Translations under genes and position numbers: made by a program
The notes under the pieces: generated by a model
Seen by the model: only the letters and a program-made list of their open reading frames with translations
The model's database searches: none
What the model was told of the DNA's origin: nothing
Shown: positions 43,911-56,922 of the stretch, piece after piece
Position numbering within the stretch: the stretch's first letter is position 1
Layout of the letters: each line of letters starts with the position of its first letter
DNA from: Polytrichum commune
Lineage: Eukaryota > Streptophyta > Polytrichopsida > Polytrichales > Polytrichaceae
Assembly (NCBI GenBank): GCA_950295325.1
Contig: OX485807.1
Coordinates: forward strand, 10,941,001 to 11,005,000
Direction: 5' to 3'
DNA: 64,000 nt

Positions 43911-46825
43911 TATGGTCTCCATCACCCTCCATCCTTGATGTCCTTCACTATGGCCTCGTCGTTGAAGTGATAGTCGAGCTAGGGAATATCGCCAGAGATT
44001 AAGGACCGACTACTGTCAACAAGACATTTTCCATTCATTTGCGAGCACAAATGTTAGGTGGTGGAAAGAGATGATGATACACATAGATTACACAGCCAAG
44101 TCAATTATCTAGATGTACTAGGTGCAATGATAGCTTGTAGGTGATGAAGAGTATTATTTACAGTTAATCCATTTAGTTGCTTAATGTCCCCCACCTGCAT
44201 AAAGAGATATAGAAATACAGCCATGTTCAAATTGTGTTCACTTCAAACAGCAATTTAGTCCCAAGATTAGCCACACTGCACAGAACGACTAGATTAGATT
44301 GTCTTGTCAAGAGCAGTTGAGGGAGTGAGATCAATCAGATACCTAGTTTACTTGATAGCAATCAGGTCTTGCAAAAAGCTAACCAAGTCAATTTCCTAGT
44401 GAACCGTAATAGAATTGACATCCCTGCTTATTTATGCAAATTGCGCAGTAACTACTTTCGAATGTTATTGAAATGCCGAAAAGTTTTTTTCCGGTCCCTT
44501 CGCAGTTTCAGATTTGCAATTGATGGGTATTTAGAGTCATGGTAGAAGTTAGATGGATAACAATGATGTATAAGCCTACCCACGGGGAGGTGACTATTGG
44601 AATTTTAGAAACCACGTGAGATAAAAAATAAGGTCAATTTAATTCGTTGAGGGTAAAATTTATACATTCATTAGATCTACCATAGCTTTGGAAATATGTC
44701 CCCTACATGTTTATATGTAAAATAAGGCGGTGAATAATTCCTCCATTTTAGTAATCAGTAAAAAAAAAATGATTATAGATATTGGATCCCCCCAAATGTG
44801 TGTAGTAGAATCAATAGAATAATCATGGGTTAGACTACTTGGATGAAGAATTGTGTAATTTTGTCCAAATTTGAATGAAACGCGTTAGTTTAGAAAGAAA
44901 CGTTGTGGATTTTTTTGGGGGAAAGAATATTGTGACTTCTAAACGGCCCTTGAGTTTGCTTAGGGTTTGGACAAGCATAGTGGTGTGAAGGTGGTGAAGC
45001 GTTTGGATAGGAGGTCTTGCATTGGTGAAGCGTGGCACAAAGGCGGTAGGTAAGACACATTTTTTGGAGCTTTCTTCATTGCTCCATAGCATTCACAACA
45101 TTCACATAGGGTGTTTTACAAGCGCCAAAAGTTTGGCTTGCTCCACTCTCGTGAGGTATGTCCGCCTCATGCTAACAATTAGTTTTAGTTCTTTGTCATC
45201 ATTGGTGTTAAACATCTCCAAAAATTTTGTCTTATCATGACATAAGAGAGGATATTGATATATACCTTGACATGTATTGGAGGGTGCATAATTATATCCT
45301 AACCCTTCACATTGTAAATATTTGGTACAAGGTTGAATGTGTTTGTGAACACAATTAAAGTAAATGTTTTTAATTTGTGTATTTAGTTTTTTCACTAAGA
45401 CCTCCCTTTAATCTGATTATGCAATATCAAGGAAACAGAAACAAGACTATCGTCAAGACAGAGATTCAAAGAAATGCCATACCTCTAAGACAAATTACAA
45501 ACACTGACTGGTAAAAAGTTATGTGTTTGAGCTGATACATGACATAAACCCTAAACTCAAAGCTCAGCGTGAATTCACTTCAAAACACAATAGACGCCTA
45601 CGACATAATCAAATGAAAGCAACCAAAAAACGGACATGTATCTCCAGGTAATGGCGAAACAAGACTGACACCTACCTACACTATTATCAGCATTTTGCGG
45701 ATACATCAATGGAGTACTCCAAGTATAATTTGCAAGGGTAAATAGGCAACCCATCCACAAAGCCAACCTAATTGCACAATGAGCCACAGTTTCCCCGTTG
45801 GCGGCTTGTTTCGGAGTCATGAATGAGAGTGCAACAAGCAACGACACCCTGCAATTCAAAGCGCCTACCAAGGTTGGAAACTCACTGGTAGAAATAGAAG
45901 GCCATGAAGTGCACCAAGCATTTATTTATTTATTATGAAGGCCACATTTTTATTTATTTACTCTACTAACATAACAAGTTCAGTGGCTTGCCGCCTGTCA
46001 TGAGCTAGCCCAACATCAAAGGTGATGACACAATGATAAGATTGCATTATCATCTTACTAATCTCCTCTTAAAGAGTGTCATAAATTGAAGAGTCCAAGA
46101 AACAATTCCTCCCGCACAGCTTCCAGCCAATTCTCTAATTCTGACTTTACATCTGTTAGGACAGTACATCTTTAAACGCCTTTGTTTTTGTAGGTGGTGA
46201 GTGTATCAAAGAGGCATCTCTTGTTCTGAAGTCTTCTGCTCATTGTGAGTCTCTTTCATGTATTCTGATAGTAATAAAAGCTCTCTCTCTTTGTAGTCTT
46301 TGTGTAGCAAGGCAGGAACTGCTCTTGTAAGAACTGATACTTGTGAGTGGAAATGCAACAAATCTCTGATGCATGACTGCCATTGGTGCAGACATATCAT
46401 TACTTCTCAGCTGACAGTTCGCAAATTTAGTGGACAAATGTAATGCACTCTACTGATTTGCTCAGCAATCACAGCCTGCAATGCAATGCAAGGCATGGAA
46501 TGCTGGTTCCTATTGACCTCTTGTTTCCTTAATGAATGCGAATTGAAATTCAATAGTTAAAAACTCAGTTTCTTTGCTGGTTACAGCCCTGTTAGCAAGC
46601 AATGTTTTCCGTCAAATCCTTAAAATCAGTCAATACTTGTTCATGTTTTGCTTAGCGAATTTTGAGCAGAATAATCCTCAGAAGTCTCACATTCTGATTC
46701 TTCATCAAGACTTGTTCAAATCTCTGCGATGGATACAGGAAGGGGATTTGCTTTTCAGTCACCTCTAACAACACAGCTCATGATGATTCTCCAACACCAA
46801 AGAGCCCATGTTGAATGCAAGCCCT
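43911..46825. other. Non-coding stretch
   Basis: AT-rich DNA with only short frames, an A run (44760-44769) and TTTATTTATT tracts (45920-45960). I see no gene, RNA or element boundary. Confidence 0.5.
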
Positions 46826-47700
46826 CCGCTGCTTCTTGGACTTTGGGCAAAGAGAGAGAAGGCAAGGCTCCGACCTACTCACGATCCCGAACTCCAGCCA
46901 ATTCCTCCCGCACAGCTTCTAAGATCAAATCAAGCTCACAATATTCGTAAACAATTCATAAGAAGTGTCATTAGAAAAGTTTCCACAGTGACATAAAATA
47001 CCATATGACATGAAATATGTTTATTTAGTGCAGCATGAACTGGAATGATGAAATCGAGCATAAAGTTGAATCCCTGATTTTGGGAAGTGTGTAGATTAAC
47101 AAGAGTCCAGATACATTGACAGATAGCATGGATCGGCAACGGTGTTCAAGAGCACTTTGGGTGCAAAATTCCCTTTACATGACAAAGCTCATGACTCAGG
47201 CATAGGTGTGTATAGAGAGTAGGACGAAGTACCAGTTCAATTTGGTCCGGAGACTGTATCGAAGATATGCATCAGTACCATATGGTTGTATGTTCATCTC
47301 CTTGCACATACTCACCAATGTCGGCCTGCAAAACACATACTCTTAAAGCTCAAAAAATGTGGCAACAAAAGCTTAGTTGTCTGAGGCACTCAATGCATGC
47401 AGATCATCTCTACATACCAGCACAACACACACCATGAGGAGGATTCCCAAATTATGGAGTTACGGCAACGACCTCGCCTCCTCCTCCTCCTCCCGCCTCT
47501 CACATCCGGAGCCAGAAATTGTAGAAATGCAACCTCCTTCTCAACATCCCCCAATTGCTCAACAACCAAGAGTGCCAGGACTCTAGGCAAAGAGAGTGAA
47601 GGCAAGGCTCCGAGTGAACTCACAATCCCGAACTCCAGTCCTCCCGCACAGCTTCCAGCATCAAATGAAGTTCACAACCAACCCCAATTGCAAAAGAAAA
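46826..47700. repeat. Two dispersed copies of a ~130-bp segment
   Basis: About 46,840-46,960 and 47,580-47,700 share the phrases GGCAAAGAGAG, GAAGGCAAGGCTCCGA, AATCCCGAACTCCAG and CTCCCGCACAGCTTC. A third partial match (AATTCCTCCCGCACAGCTTCC) is at about 46,105. Probably an undetermined TE or a transcribed repeat; not clearly coding. Confidence 0.5.
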
Positions 47701-48599
47701 TCGTCCAAGATTTGAAACCAAGAGTGCCAAACCAAGAGTGACGAACCGAGAGTGCTACACCAGAGGCAGCTGCGTCACCCTAAACCGGCGTCCGGGTATC
47801 TCCCGGGTATCTGTGGGGAGCGTGGGGAGCGTGGGGAGCAGCGGGCAGGAGGTAGAGCAGGCAGTGAGGCGCAGGTCCCTCACTGTCCCGCCCTTAGAGG
47901 CGAGGCCTGCCACCCTCCTTAAATCTCCAACGTTTCACTCTTCCATCCTAACTAATCCTACTTACTTTTGTAATATTAACCCTATATAGTTGCAATTGTC
48001 GCCTCAACACCATACTTTGCCCATTCTGGGTACCTCAGAGTAGGTTTGTATTCCTGCATTATTGTCAAGAGTTTTGGTGCCCAAATTTGAGTTACATCTT
48101 ACCAGGCTTGTACATACATCCGAGTTCCACACATTGCAGAGATTCTCCCAAACAGAACAAAACAATTGGCAGTTGAGAACCTAAAATTAGGCTAATGACA
48201 GAGGGAGGTACTACTGAACCGACATCATTCGTTCCATGGTAGCATGAATTCAAGTCATGCAACACAACTCAATTTTTTCAAAATATCAGTGTACTTGAAG
48301 ATTCCATCAAGTGCTGCTGCTTAATCTATTACGAATGCGCCCTTAAGAACATTTTCTCCATAGACTCGGCATTGCATCTAAGTGTAGATGTCCCGACATG
48401 CTCTTCAGATTCACAGGTTTGCCATACCGCTTGTGGATTCCAGTGCCTTTACATGCTTGCTCTAGATCCAGTAGTAGGTACCTGAACGTTCTTGTAAAAT
48501 CAATTCATGGAATTTGTTCGAATTTGGATTGGATTTGAAGCTGAATTCGAGATTGTCTGATGATTGATTCAATTCTTCTCATGCTCGGATGTACAAGCG

Positions 48600-49207
48600 A
48601 GCTTATTGTGTGGAAAGAGGAGAGGTAGGAAATTTTCAGGAAGCAGGTCCATCTTTTGTTTGTGAGCTCATGGAGAGTACAAGATTGGGCTACGCTGGTG
48701 AAGGGGAGGAAAGATTCGGGTGCAGAATTGTGGAGGGGAAATGTTGATGGGAGCCAAGATGGAGGGAGCGCACCTTGTGCGTAAGAGCACAGAGATATTT
48801 GTGTCCTTCTGGGGAAAAAGCTTCGCATGTGGATCACCTGCCACCTGGAAGCTGCAAAAACAAGCGCAACACAATCGACCTTCCTCCAATTCATTTTAGA
48901 GCGCAAAGACGCATCACTAGCTCCTCATGCATCTATCGGGCGGACAGAGAGCAGAAATTGACAGGAAAAGAAAAAGAAAAAGAAGAAGAAAAAAGGACAC
49001 TAGACCCGGTCACTCTCTCACCTCCAACAAGATTTCCCGACAAGTTTTCCCGGCAAATTTTCACGCTCTTCACTCCCCATCCCACTCCGCTAATTCCCTG
49101 CCTTCCCTTTGCTTCCTTCCTTGCTCAATTCCTTCACGAAGCACGACGACCTCTTCGCTCCCAGCCGCGTTCGGCGAGACATCCCCTCCTCGAAGCTGAC
49201 TCACCGA

Positions 49208-49249
<42 letters not shown>

Positions 49250-49330
49250 CTTCCGTCAAAACTCTGTGCACTGGTCTCTCACTAGTCTCTCACTAGCCCT
49301 ACACTACTCTCTCAGTAGTCTCCCTTAGTA
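48600..49330 (+). other. Leader-like region with a CT microsatellite
   Basis: Pyrimidine-rich plus-strand DNA leads into a CT dinucleotide run (about 49209-49244) and short repeats of CTCACTAGTCTCTC. This resembles a plant 5' leader, but I cannot attach a convincing coding sequence downstream except the short Cys-rich frame at 49487-49809. The stretch 47.75-48.6 kb before it shows nothing. Confidence 0.3.
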
Positions 49331-49486
49331 GCCCCACGTGTCTAGCATTGGGGCTAGGGGTCTGGGGACCCAAATGTCCTCTGCAAACACCCTAAGGGAG
49401 TGAGCCGGCGGAAAGGAGTCATCGGTTAGGGTAGAGCAAGATTCATTAAAACGGTAAGCAAGGGTGAACCAAGGTTGCTGATCCAT

Positions 49487-49809
49487 GAGGGGATCGTACC
49501 ATCAAAACTTGGTGCAGACTTGATTTTGTGTTGGACCATTGTCCTCATGACTCTTGTCATGTGAAGGACAGTCCGGAGGAGGACTGCGAGTATTGTGTCT
49601 GTCCGATCTGGTGCTACTTTGTGCGAGGATACACGTGGGCATCTGAACATAGGTTTACTAGTGAGTCACGCAAGTTCGAGAAGTCCACCAAGTTTAAGCC
49701 TGTCGTTTCGCAAGGCGTGCTTGTTGGCAGATTTACAGGTCTGAGACTGCCAATGGACGTGTTGGTGAAGTACTGTGGGGTAAATTTTCTTGGGCTTGGT
49801 GGGACGTGA
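49487..49809 (+). CDS. Short Cys-rich open frame, unknown
   Basis: The frame is open from after a TGA at about 49484 to TGA at 49807 without an ATG near its front, so it would be an internal exon if real. It contains CPHDSCHVKDSPEED, CEYCVCPIWCYFVRGY and a basic segment. The next 60 bases continue coding-like in another frame (WWDVTFDEAVTAARK), suggesting an intron or frameshift at about 49785. No family recognised. Confidence 0.25.
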
Positions 49810-49904
49810 CATTCGATGAGGCGGTTACAGCCGCGCGTAAATCGCACAAGCGCTACATGCATTTAGATTGGAGCACTGTATAAGTTTACACCCAAATCTC
49901 GGAG

Positions 49905-50780
49905 TTTGAAACCACCAAGTCAAGTGGGCTCCCTCCACCAAAGCTGGTGCTTTCCTCCTCCTCGAGCAGGATGCAATCGTGTAAATTTGTTTGCTCATGT
50001 GCAGATTTTGGTGCTCATCGGTTCATATTTCAGGACTCAAGATCGTAAACATTTCATGGTTGATTGTTGTGATCTCACATATGCAATCTTGTCACATTTA
50101 AGTTGCACACTGCTCCCATCGCACAGGACCCACTCGCCACGTGCATTCTCATCTTCTTGGCGGGCCAGGCCGATTCTGAGCAGGTAGGATTCACAAGTCT
50201 GTCTCACTGTCGTTCGATTTCTTTCAAGAAGGATGCACCGACATAAATTTGTTTCTGCCTGTGCAGATTGTGGTGCTCCTTGGTTCACAATTTAGGTCTA
50301 AAGGTTGTGAAGGATTCATGTTTCATTGTTGTAACGATTGGGATAGGAGAAGAAATTTCTCACATGTGCAGTCCTGTCACCCTTGGGCGCCTCCGGATGT
50401 AACATCATCCCCACTTTCCCATTCCACTGCCTGTGACCGACATTTCCAGAATTGAGTAGGCCTGCATCCCGCAATGGAGCACGGCCTCGCATTCCGTTGA
50501 CACGCATGTTAAGTTTGACAACTCTGTGTCTCTGCCGCTCGTTCCCTTCAAGAAGGATGCAATGGTTCAAATTCGTTGTCGCATGTGCAGCTTCCGGTGC
50601 TCCCGTGGTTCATAGGTTCAAGATAGTGAAGAATTTATCTGTGACTAATGTGATTTGAATAGGAGTAGAAAGTATCTCACATGTGCAGTTATGCCACCCA
50701 TGGCCGTCTCCAGGTGCACAAAAATCCTTTTTTCTCACACCTGTGACCGACCTTCTGCAGGATTAAGTGGGACATTCAAC
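49905..50780. repeat. Three diverged ~260-320-bp tandem repeat units
   Basis: Units begin near 49,967, 50,226 and 50,545. Each has AGGATGCA, CATGTGCAG or CTGTGCAG, a GGTGCTC and GGTTCA pair, and TTGTTGTGATCTCAC-like DNA. No coding frame is conserved across units. Confidence 0.55.
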
Positions 50781-50909
50781 GATGGCGGAGCTGTTTGTGA
50801 AGCACGCAGAGGTGTAATCGAGGGCGAGGCCTAAATACTCAGTTTGAGAAGTAACCGATTGAAGTGCGAGAGTCCACGGAAAATTACCGGTCATTGTTAA
50901 AATTGGATG

Positions 50910-51786
50910 CTGCCAATTTTTAGGTCGAAGGTAATCTAGCACCTGTGTATCGAGGTACTATATTAGGTTGGGATGCTGTCAGAGTCCCCCGAATTTCTTG
51001 TTGTCATCTTTACCCCGAAGTTGAGGTTCTTGTCCTGTGAGATTTAGACAGCTCTGCATTCAATTTAGCTTGCGTGAGCTTCGTGCATCTCTTCTGGGCG
51101 ATGCATTTCCCACCGGAACCCTAGGACAAGCCACAGTAATGAAGGAGGCTTAGGAGGTGATTTGGAAGCAGAAGGACTTCACGAGGTGCACGGCAAGGAG
51201 AATTGGATGCTACATGGCGCTATTGACATATAATTGCTTTAATCATGTGCATTCTTCAGTATAGGCTGAAGGGAATCTAGCACTTGCACTGAGTGCCCGA
51301 ATTTCTTATTGTCACATTTACCCCGAAGTTGAGGTTCTTGTTGTGTAAGTTGTAGACAACAATTTTGGATTTAGTTTAGCTTGCAGCGAGGTTCGTTCAT
51401 CTGTCCCTGGAACCCCAAGGGAAGCCACAATATGGAAGGAGGTTTAGGAAGTGATTTAGAAGCAGAAGGACTTCATGAGGTGCACGGTCAGGGGATTTGG
51501 ATGTCATATGGCAGGCATGTCGATTCTTAGAATTGATTGAGATCACGTGCATTCTCCATTTGAGGGTGACGGGAATCTAGCACCTGTGTGTTGAGGCACC
51601 CCATTAGGTTGGGGTGCTTTCTGGAGTCCCCCAAATTTGTTGTTGTCACATTTTCCCCGAAGTTGAGGTTCTTGTTTTGTGAGTTCTTGACTGCAACTTT
51701 GCATTCATTGAGATTGTGGTGCATCTCTTGTGTGATGCACACCTCATTGGAACCCGAGGACAAGCCACGATATGGAAGGAGGCTTA
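50910..51786. repeat. Tandem ~300-340-bp repeats, third unit interrupted by the Harbinger element
   Basis: Units share GAATCTAGCACCTGTG, CCCCGAAGTTGAGGTTCTTGT and GAAGGAGGCTTAGG. They recur at about 50,932, 51,271 and 51,571. The third unit stops at GGAAGGAGGCTTA (51786) and resumes at 56923 (TTAGGAAGTGATTTAGAA), beyond the Harbinger element. Confidence 0.75.
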
Positions 51787-51805
51787 AGTCCTGCGCACAT
51801 GAATG
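51787..51805 (+). repeat. Left Harbinger terminal inverted repeat
   Basis: AGTCCTGCGCACATGAATG, matching the right end at 12 of 19 positions, with GCACATGA shared. Confidence 0.75.
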
Positions 51806-52210
51806 CTCTTCCGCCGCTTGGCCAGGCGGAAGAGGATGGAAAACATCCATGGCCGGATGGGGAGCCTCGCTCCGCCGGCGCTGGGAGGCGGAGCGGACCG
51901 TCCGCCCCAGCCCGGAAGGGGCGGGTCCGCCCCCATCAGCCACGGGGAATTCCAACATGCTTTAGGGAAATTCCCTAGGTATTTACCTTAACCGGCTTCT
52001 AAATTAATAGGCCCAGCTCCTTAATTCCCCGGGTAATTGCCCTTAACCGGCTTCTAAATTTAATAGGCCCAGCTCCTTCTTAATGAGGCATAAGAAGAGC
52101 TTAGCTCCCCTTAACCTCTCACTCCGTATTTCTCGCTCTCTCATTCGCCTAGCTAAGTGAGGATTTGGTTGGGTGCGCCATTTAGGGGGTTGAGGCTATT
52201 TATTTTTACC

Positions 52211-52996
52211 ATGGAAGAAGGGTTAGGTTTTTTGGGGACCATGGTCCTAGCATCGCCTCCCATTTTGGGCGCTCCAGGACCTTCGAATGACGGGCACGTG
52301 GTGGGTTTAGGCTCACCACCTCTTCCAACTAGAGAGTGGACCCACGGAGCCACAAAATACTTAGCAGAGTTGGTAAAGGAGCGCATTGAGAGTTACGGCA
52401 CGGCGGTTTTCAAGCAACAACATTGGGAGTGGATCCGGGAGCAAGTTATTAAGGACCACCCGAGCGAGGCGCGACGCACTTGGACGCAAGTTCGGGACAA
52501 ATGGGACAAGCTTAAGCGCCATTATCACAAGGAGAAAAAATTACACAACATCACGGGCGATAATGCGGGTTCGCAATGGATTTGGTTGAATATGATTGAC
52601 GAAGTTCTTTCCGGCACTGCTAAGGCGGACGGGGTGCCCGGTGGTATGGACAACGGCAGGCTTGTAGGTGTGGACGAACAGCCGCCAAGTCAACCGGAAG
52701 ATGAATCACAGCAGGTTCCCGAGGAGGATCCTGAGTCGCCAAGAACTCGAGCCTCTAATTTACCCGGAGTTAGAGGGCAACCCATAAAACGAAGGAAGTT
52801 GGCTAGTGATATGGCGGCGTCTTTGGACCGGTTTTGCGAATCTACTCGTCGAATCGAGGAGTTGAAGCTAGAGACCGCCATCAAATTGCACGAGGACAAC
52901 AGGAAATTAGAGTTAGTGATGTTTAAATTGACACAGGCATCGCAAGAGAGGATGGCAACTCTTTTTGCCAATGTGCTTCAAGGCCTTAAGAAATAG
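52211..52996 (+). CDS. Harbinger Myb/SANT-like DNA-binding protein
   Basis: An intact 261-residue single-exon frame starting at ACCATGG (52211). Residues 41-130 form a trihelix/Myb-SANT-like domain with spaced aromatic residues (REWTHGATKYL, HWEWIREQV, TWTQVRDKWDKLKRHY, SQWIWLNMIDEVL). A P/E-rich linker follows, then a KRRK nuclear signal (~196) and a C-terminal coiled coil (IEELKLETAIKL). In PIF/Harbinger elements this second protein binds the element ends and helps import and load the transposase. Unlike its partner gene it shows no disruption. Confidence 0.85.
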   Translation: MEEGLGFLGTMVLASPPILGAPGPSNDGHVVGLGSPPLPTREWTHGATKYLAELVKERIESYGTAVFKQQHWEWIREQVIKDHPSEARRTWTQVRDKWDKLKRHYHKEKKLHNITGDNAGSQWIWLNMIDEVLSGTAKADGVPGGMDNGRLVGVDEQPPSQPEDESQQVPEEDPESPRTRASNLPGVRGQPIKRRKLASDMAASLDRFCESTRRIEELKLETAIKLHEDNRKLELVMFKLTQASQERMATLFANVLQGLKK

Positions 52997-55266
52997 GGCT
53001 AGCAATGTAGCAACTGAATGTATTGGATTGTGTGTTCTTTTTCTTATTATGCAATATAATATTATTGTTGTATTTCTTTATTAATAAAATCTACATATTT
53101 AGTTGATTATATGTCATGTGTATACCTACTTTCTATCTACCTTTATTCAATAATGTAAATTATATTTTGGGGTGGCTTCATTTCTTTTAGAGAATTATAA
53201 AATTCACTGAGTAATATGTTACAACCATCCCCCGCCCCGATATGAACCGAATTAAGTGTGAAATGGTTTAGGTTTAACCGAATTTTATGTGGTGATTGTT
53301 TATTTTATGAAACTCTTGTCAAGTTATTGAAATCATTGTGTTGGTGAGGACTTCTTATGAAAACTAATGGAAACACTGAAAGTCTTTCACCCACATTAGT
53401 GTGGCCCACATCGATTATTTACCTGCTCATATTTTATTTATATTCATATGACTAATTACTACATAATGAATAGCACAATGAATTTCTAAATTGGTGTGCA
53501 TCCAAAGAGGGTGTACTCACAACCAATGTCTATGTTTGACAAATTTGATTTGACGTTCAAGTTCAAATTCAAAGTGTCACGTGACTTTCTTGAAAACCAA
53601 AAATGAATGTCAATTGGCATCTACTTTTTGTTTCAAAATGTCATCTCAATTTTGGCTTACACAATATTTTAGGAAATCTCATATTTTGAATAATCAATAT
53701 GCAATCTTGATTTGTTAAATAAATAAATAAAAAATAAATTGAACGTACGTATCCGGCGGTCTTGCATATTTCTCCAAATGTTGAAGATGGTAGCCCATAC
53801 CATTGCATAAATTTGGAGCCCACAAATAGAAACCTCCATAAGAGCATCAATGGTCTTCAAGTCCAACTCATTACGCAAGTGGCTTTTGATTACATTTTGT
53901 TTGGAAAATTCTCTTTCACGTTGTCTCACGTTGTTCCCGGTTACAAAAGAAAATTGCGAGAGCAAAGTTGAACTTCAGTTTGTAGGTGAGTTTAGGAATT
54001 TCAGCTAATGTTATGGGTTGTGTTTTCCATATACTTAAGGTGCAGTTCATAGTAGTTAAGCTGCGTAGTAATATGTGCCATTTGAATTTTCACTGTGTCA
54101 CTTGACGTGTGTAATTTTTTCCTCACAAGTCAATTTCTAAAATGTGCGTGTCAATTGACCTGCGTTTATTTTTTGAGCAAGTTTTTGCGTGTCAAAAGAA
54201 AACAACTTGCAAAAACTTTGTCAAACATGCACACCGCTCACAACGAATAACATGTATCTACATAACTAAAGTAAGCAACATATATGTTATGAAACAATAA
54301 CTTATGATTTTAATCAAATACAAATTAGATCAAGGAATATTGAAATAAGAATTAAAAAATTCAAGTTGTGAACTTAAAAAAAATTTCATTAAGTTCTCAA
54401 CTAGTTTCCAAGTGAACATCAATGTATTTCAGAGAATATAACATATATGAAAAGAACTGAGCATCAACCACCTCTTTAATATAACAAAACCAATATTGTA
54501 AATGTCGTATTATCTACTGTCATATTCCAATAAAAAAGTGTGTTTTGAATCAAAACGTTTGGTTTCGACAAAAATGTGTTGTAATATCGAGGGTGTCATA
54601 TAAACGAGTGTCCTATTACCAGTGTTAGATTGTAGCAACACGCCAACCACATTGTAGTAACCAATACTTTCAAATATCAAACTTAAAGGCCAAAAAGAAC
54701 GAATCATTCATACACGAAATGATGAATGGTCTTCCACTTTCCTAGCACATAAATGACAATTTACTTTAATTTTGAAAATTGTAAGATGTTGCACGTGATT
54801 CTTGCTGGGCATGTTTCATTATTTGAAGGTTACATTAAACACATGTAATTTAGATGGAAACTCATATTGTATAATACATTTATTTATTCCACACACATAG
54901 TTAACATATACTGAAAGTTGTTTAGAAAAAAATCTAGGAATAAATTTTACATTTAATGTGAACCCTACTTACTAAAGTGTAGTTCATCAAGTTTTAAGTT
55001 TGGTGTACCTATAGATCCTAACATGCATTACATGACATATTGCATAGGTAATGTAACCCTAAACTTTCTAAAATGTTTATTTAGGGCTTGTAAATGACTT
55101 TTGAAGATAAAGTCATCACATAGTAAAAGTGCTAAACATGTGTCGGTTGTCTCCAATGCAGTGAGTCGTATACAATATTTGTGCAAAATATATTTTACAT
55201 AGTCATACTAAAACATACAATATTTTATAGCACGTACAATATCACAAAATAATATTATATAATGGT
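52997..55266. other. Non-coding spacer between the two Harbinger genes
   Basis: AT-rich DNA between the 3' ends of the two convergent genes. An A/T-rich downstream region with AATAAA-like signals (AATAAAATC at about 53082) follows the Myb-like gene. No further gene or nested element identified. Confidence 0.5.
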
Positions 55267-56585
55267 TTATATATTAGGGTTTCTGGCAACCCACGATTCA
55301 AAAATCGCTGCTCTCATCTGTTCCCCAGCTACCTTCCCAGCCCTACCATCGCCATGCAATCTCATGGTATCCCTACGAACTCCAACAAAAATTTCCGGAC
55401 GCTGAGCGACGTCCTCTGGCAACGGAACTCGCTCGGCATATATCTCACAAAAGTTATGAAGAACACAACATGCGAGGGTCACTATGGCAGCTCTATCCAT
55501 ATTCATATTGAAGTGCTTAAGAATTCTCCATCGATTCTTCAGTGCTCCAAATGCATGCTCAATTACAACCCTACCCGAATTTACTGACTCATCAAATCTT
55601 TTTTTGTCATTGAACCTAGGGTCCGTGACATTAGCCTTAAAATTCTTCAGTAAATATGGACGGCTAGGGTAGGCTGAATCACCAAGCAAGTACGGCCGAA
55701 CTTCAACTCCACCTATCTCTAAAACTGGTTCCGGTAATATGTCTCATCTTCGTAACTGCGCATAAAGTCCAAACCATGCAAATTGCGCAGCATCATGTAC
55801 TCCTTCAGGTTGTCATGCACAAACATTCCAAAAAAACCTTTCCGAATCGCACACAGCTTGTAACAATACACTGTAAAAAAAAATTCCTATTAAAAAAATC
55901 ATAAGGCATAGGAGTTAAACCCCGTTGGAGTTTTGAGGACAAAGGAATATGTGTACCATCAATGATATCTACCACGTTAGACAAACCGGTTTTCTCACGA
56001 AACTTGCAAATGGTAACGGTTAGTCTATGTCCAATAGGTGCGTGAATATATCTGCCGAACAATCTATCTTGAGAAGAAAGAACTTTGCAAATTATAAGCG
56101 TGTATTTTCTAATGGTAGATTCGCCACAACCGTATAAATTATCCATAGCCTTATAAGATAGACCTTGAGCCAATCGGTACACAACTAAAGATACTTGTTT
56201 TCTAATAGGTACTGGAAGGTGCACAAACATATTAGCAGTGGGACGCAAAAATGGGGTCAACTCCGAAACTAAATGCTCAAAAGCCAAAAAAACTCATTCT
56301 ATAACTCTTACGATATTTGCGGTCCAACATGTCAGGAGTTGTATGCCATACATCCCCTTCGACAACATCGTAATGCACGTTTTGCCTCGGCTCGATCCAC
56401 CACAACCGTTGTGAAAAACGCCGCATCCAAGAATATACCACGACTACGGGAAAATAACGAGCCCCAACACTACATTCCAACAAATCTAAACTTGGCCTAG
56501 CACGAGCTCTTCGAAGAGGAAACGTCAAAAACACTACCATAAAGGCAAAAAAAACTAGAATTATCTCCTCCTCGCTTGTAGCCAT
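55267..56585 (-). pseudogene. PIF/Harbinger DDE transposase, disrupted
   Basis: Starts at ATG 56585 and ends at 55267. DDE-4 features: a helix-turn-helix-like segment before GCGESTIRKY; first Asp in VVDIIDGTHIPL; second Asp in EGVHDAAQF; LLGDSAYP; and the Glu in IEHAFGALKNRWRIL followed by CCVLHNFC. Disruptions: a one-base shift at a T7 run (about 56287-56295), a second shift near 55,855, and TGA stops at 55813-55815 and 55744-55746. About 400 codons in total, normal for the family. Homopolymer-associated shifts could be sequencing errors; the TGA stops fit C-to-T change. The element would need transposase from elsewhere. Confidence 0.85.
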
Positions 56586-56903
56586 ATTGTTCCAACAACA
56601 ATGCTTTCTAAAAATGAGTAAGGAGCTGGGCCTCTAAACCCATTTAAGCGTTGGGCTCCAAAAAATTAACCGCCCTTCTAGAGTAGATATTTTCAACTTA
56701 TAAAAAAAAAAGATTTTTTGACCCCCCCGGCAATTTCCAAGAAGGGGGGGGGGCTGGGTGGCGGAGGGCGGAGCGGAGGCGCGGGGGCGGGTCCCGTCAG
56801 CCTGGCGCATTAGCCCGGATGTGGGGTCTGACGGCCCCCCCCCCGCCGACCAACTACGGGGGGCCACCTGGCATGCGCCAGGCGGGGGCTGAGGCCCCCC
56901 CTT

Positions 56904-56922
56904 CACTCATGTGCCCGCCCCT
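56904..56922 (-). repeat. Right Harbinger terminal inverted repeat
   Basis: The reverse complement reads AGGGGCGGGCACATGAGTG. It is preceded by G/C homopolymer-rich DNA (56700-56900). Confidence 0.75.

Larger units (their letters stand above)
51787..56922. mobile_element. PIF/Harbinger DNA transposon, 5136 bp
   Basis: The element is bounded by TTA target duplications (51784-51786 and 56923-56925) and imperfect 19-bp terminal inverted repeats sharing GCACATGA-TG. Sister repeat units at about 51,145 and 51,440 show the uninterrupted site (GGAGGCTTAGGAGG, GGAGGTTTAGGAAG), which fixes both edges. It carries the family's two genes: an intact Myb/SANT-like gene (plus) and a broken DDE transposase gene (minus). 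GC-rich subterminal inverted repeats include GGCCCAGCTCCTT at both ends. Confidence 0.9.

Noticed and set aside
52157-52210. Upstream extension of the Myb-like gene to a GTG at 52157
   Set aside because: The ATG at 52211 has a good ACCATGG context and the extension is not domain-like.
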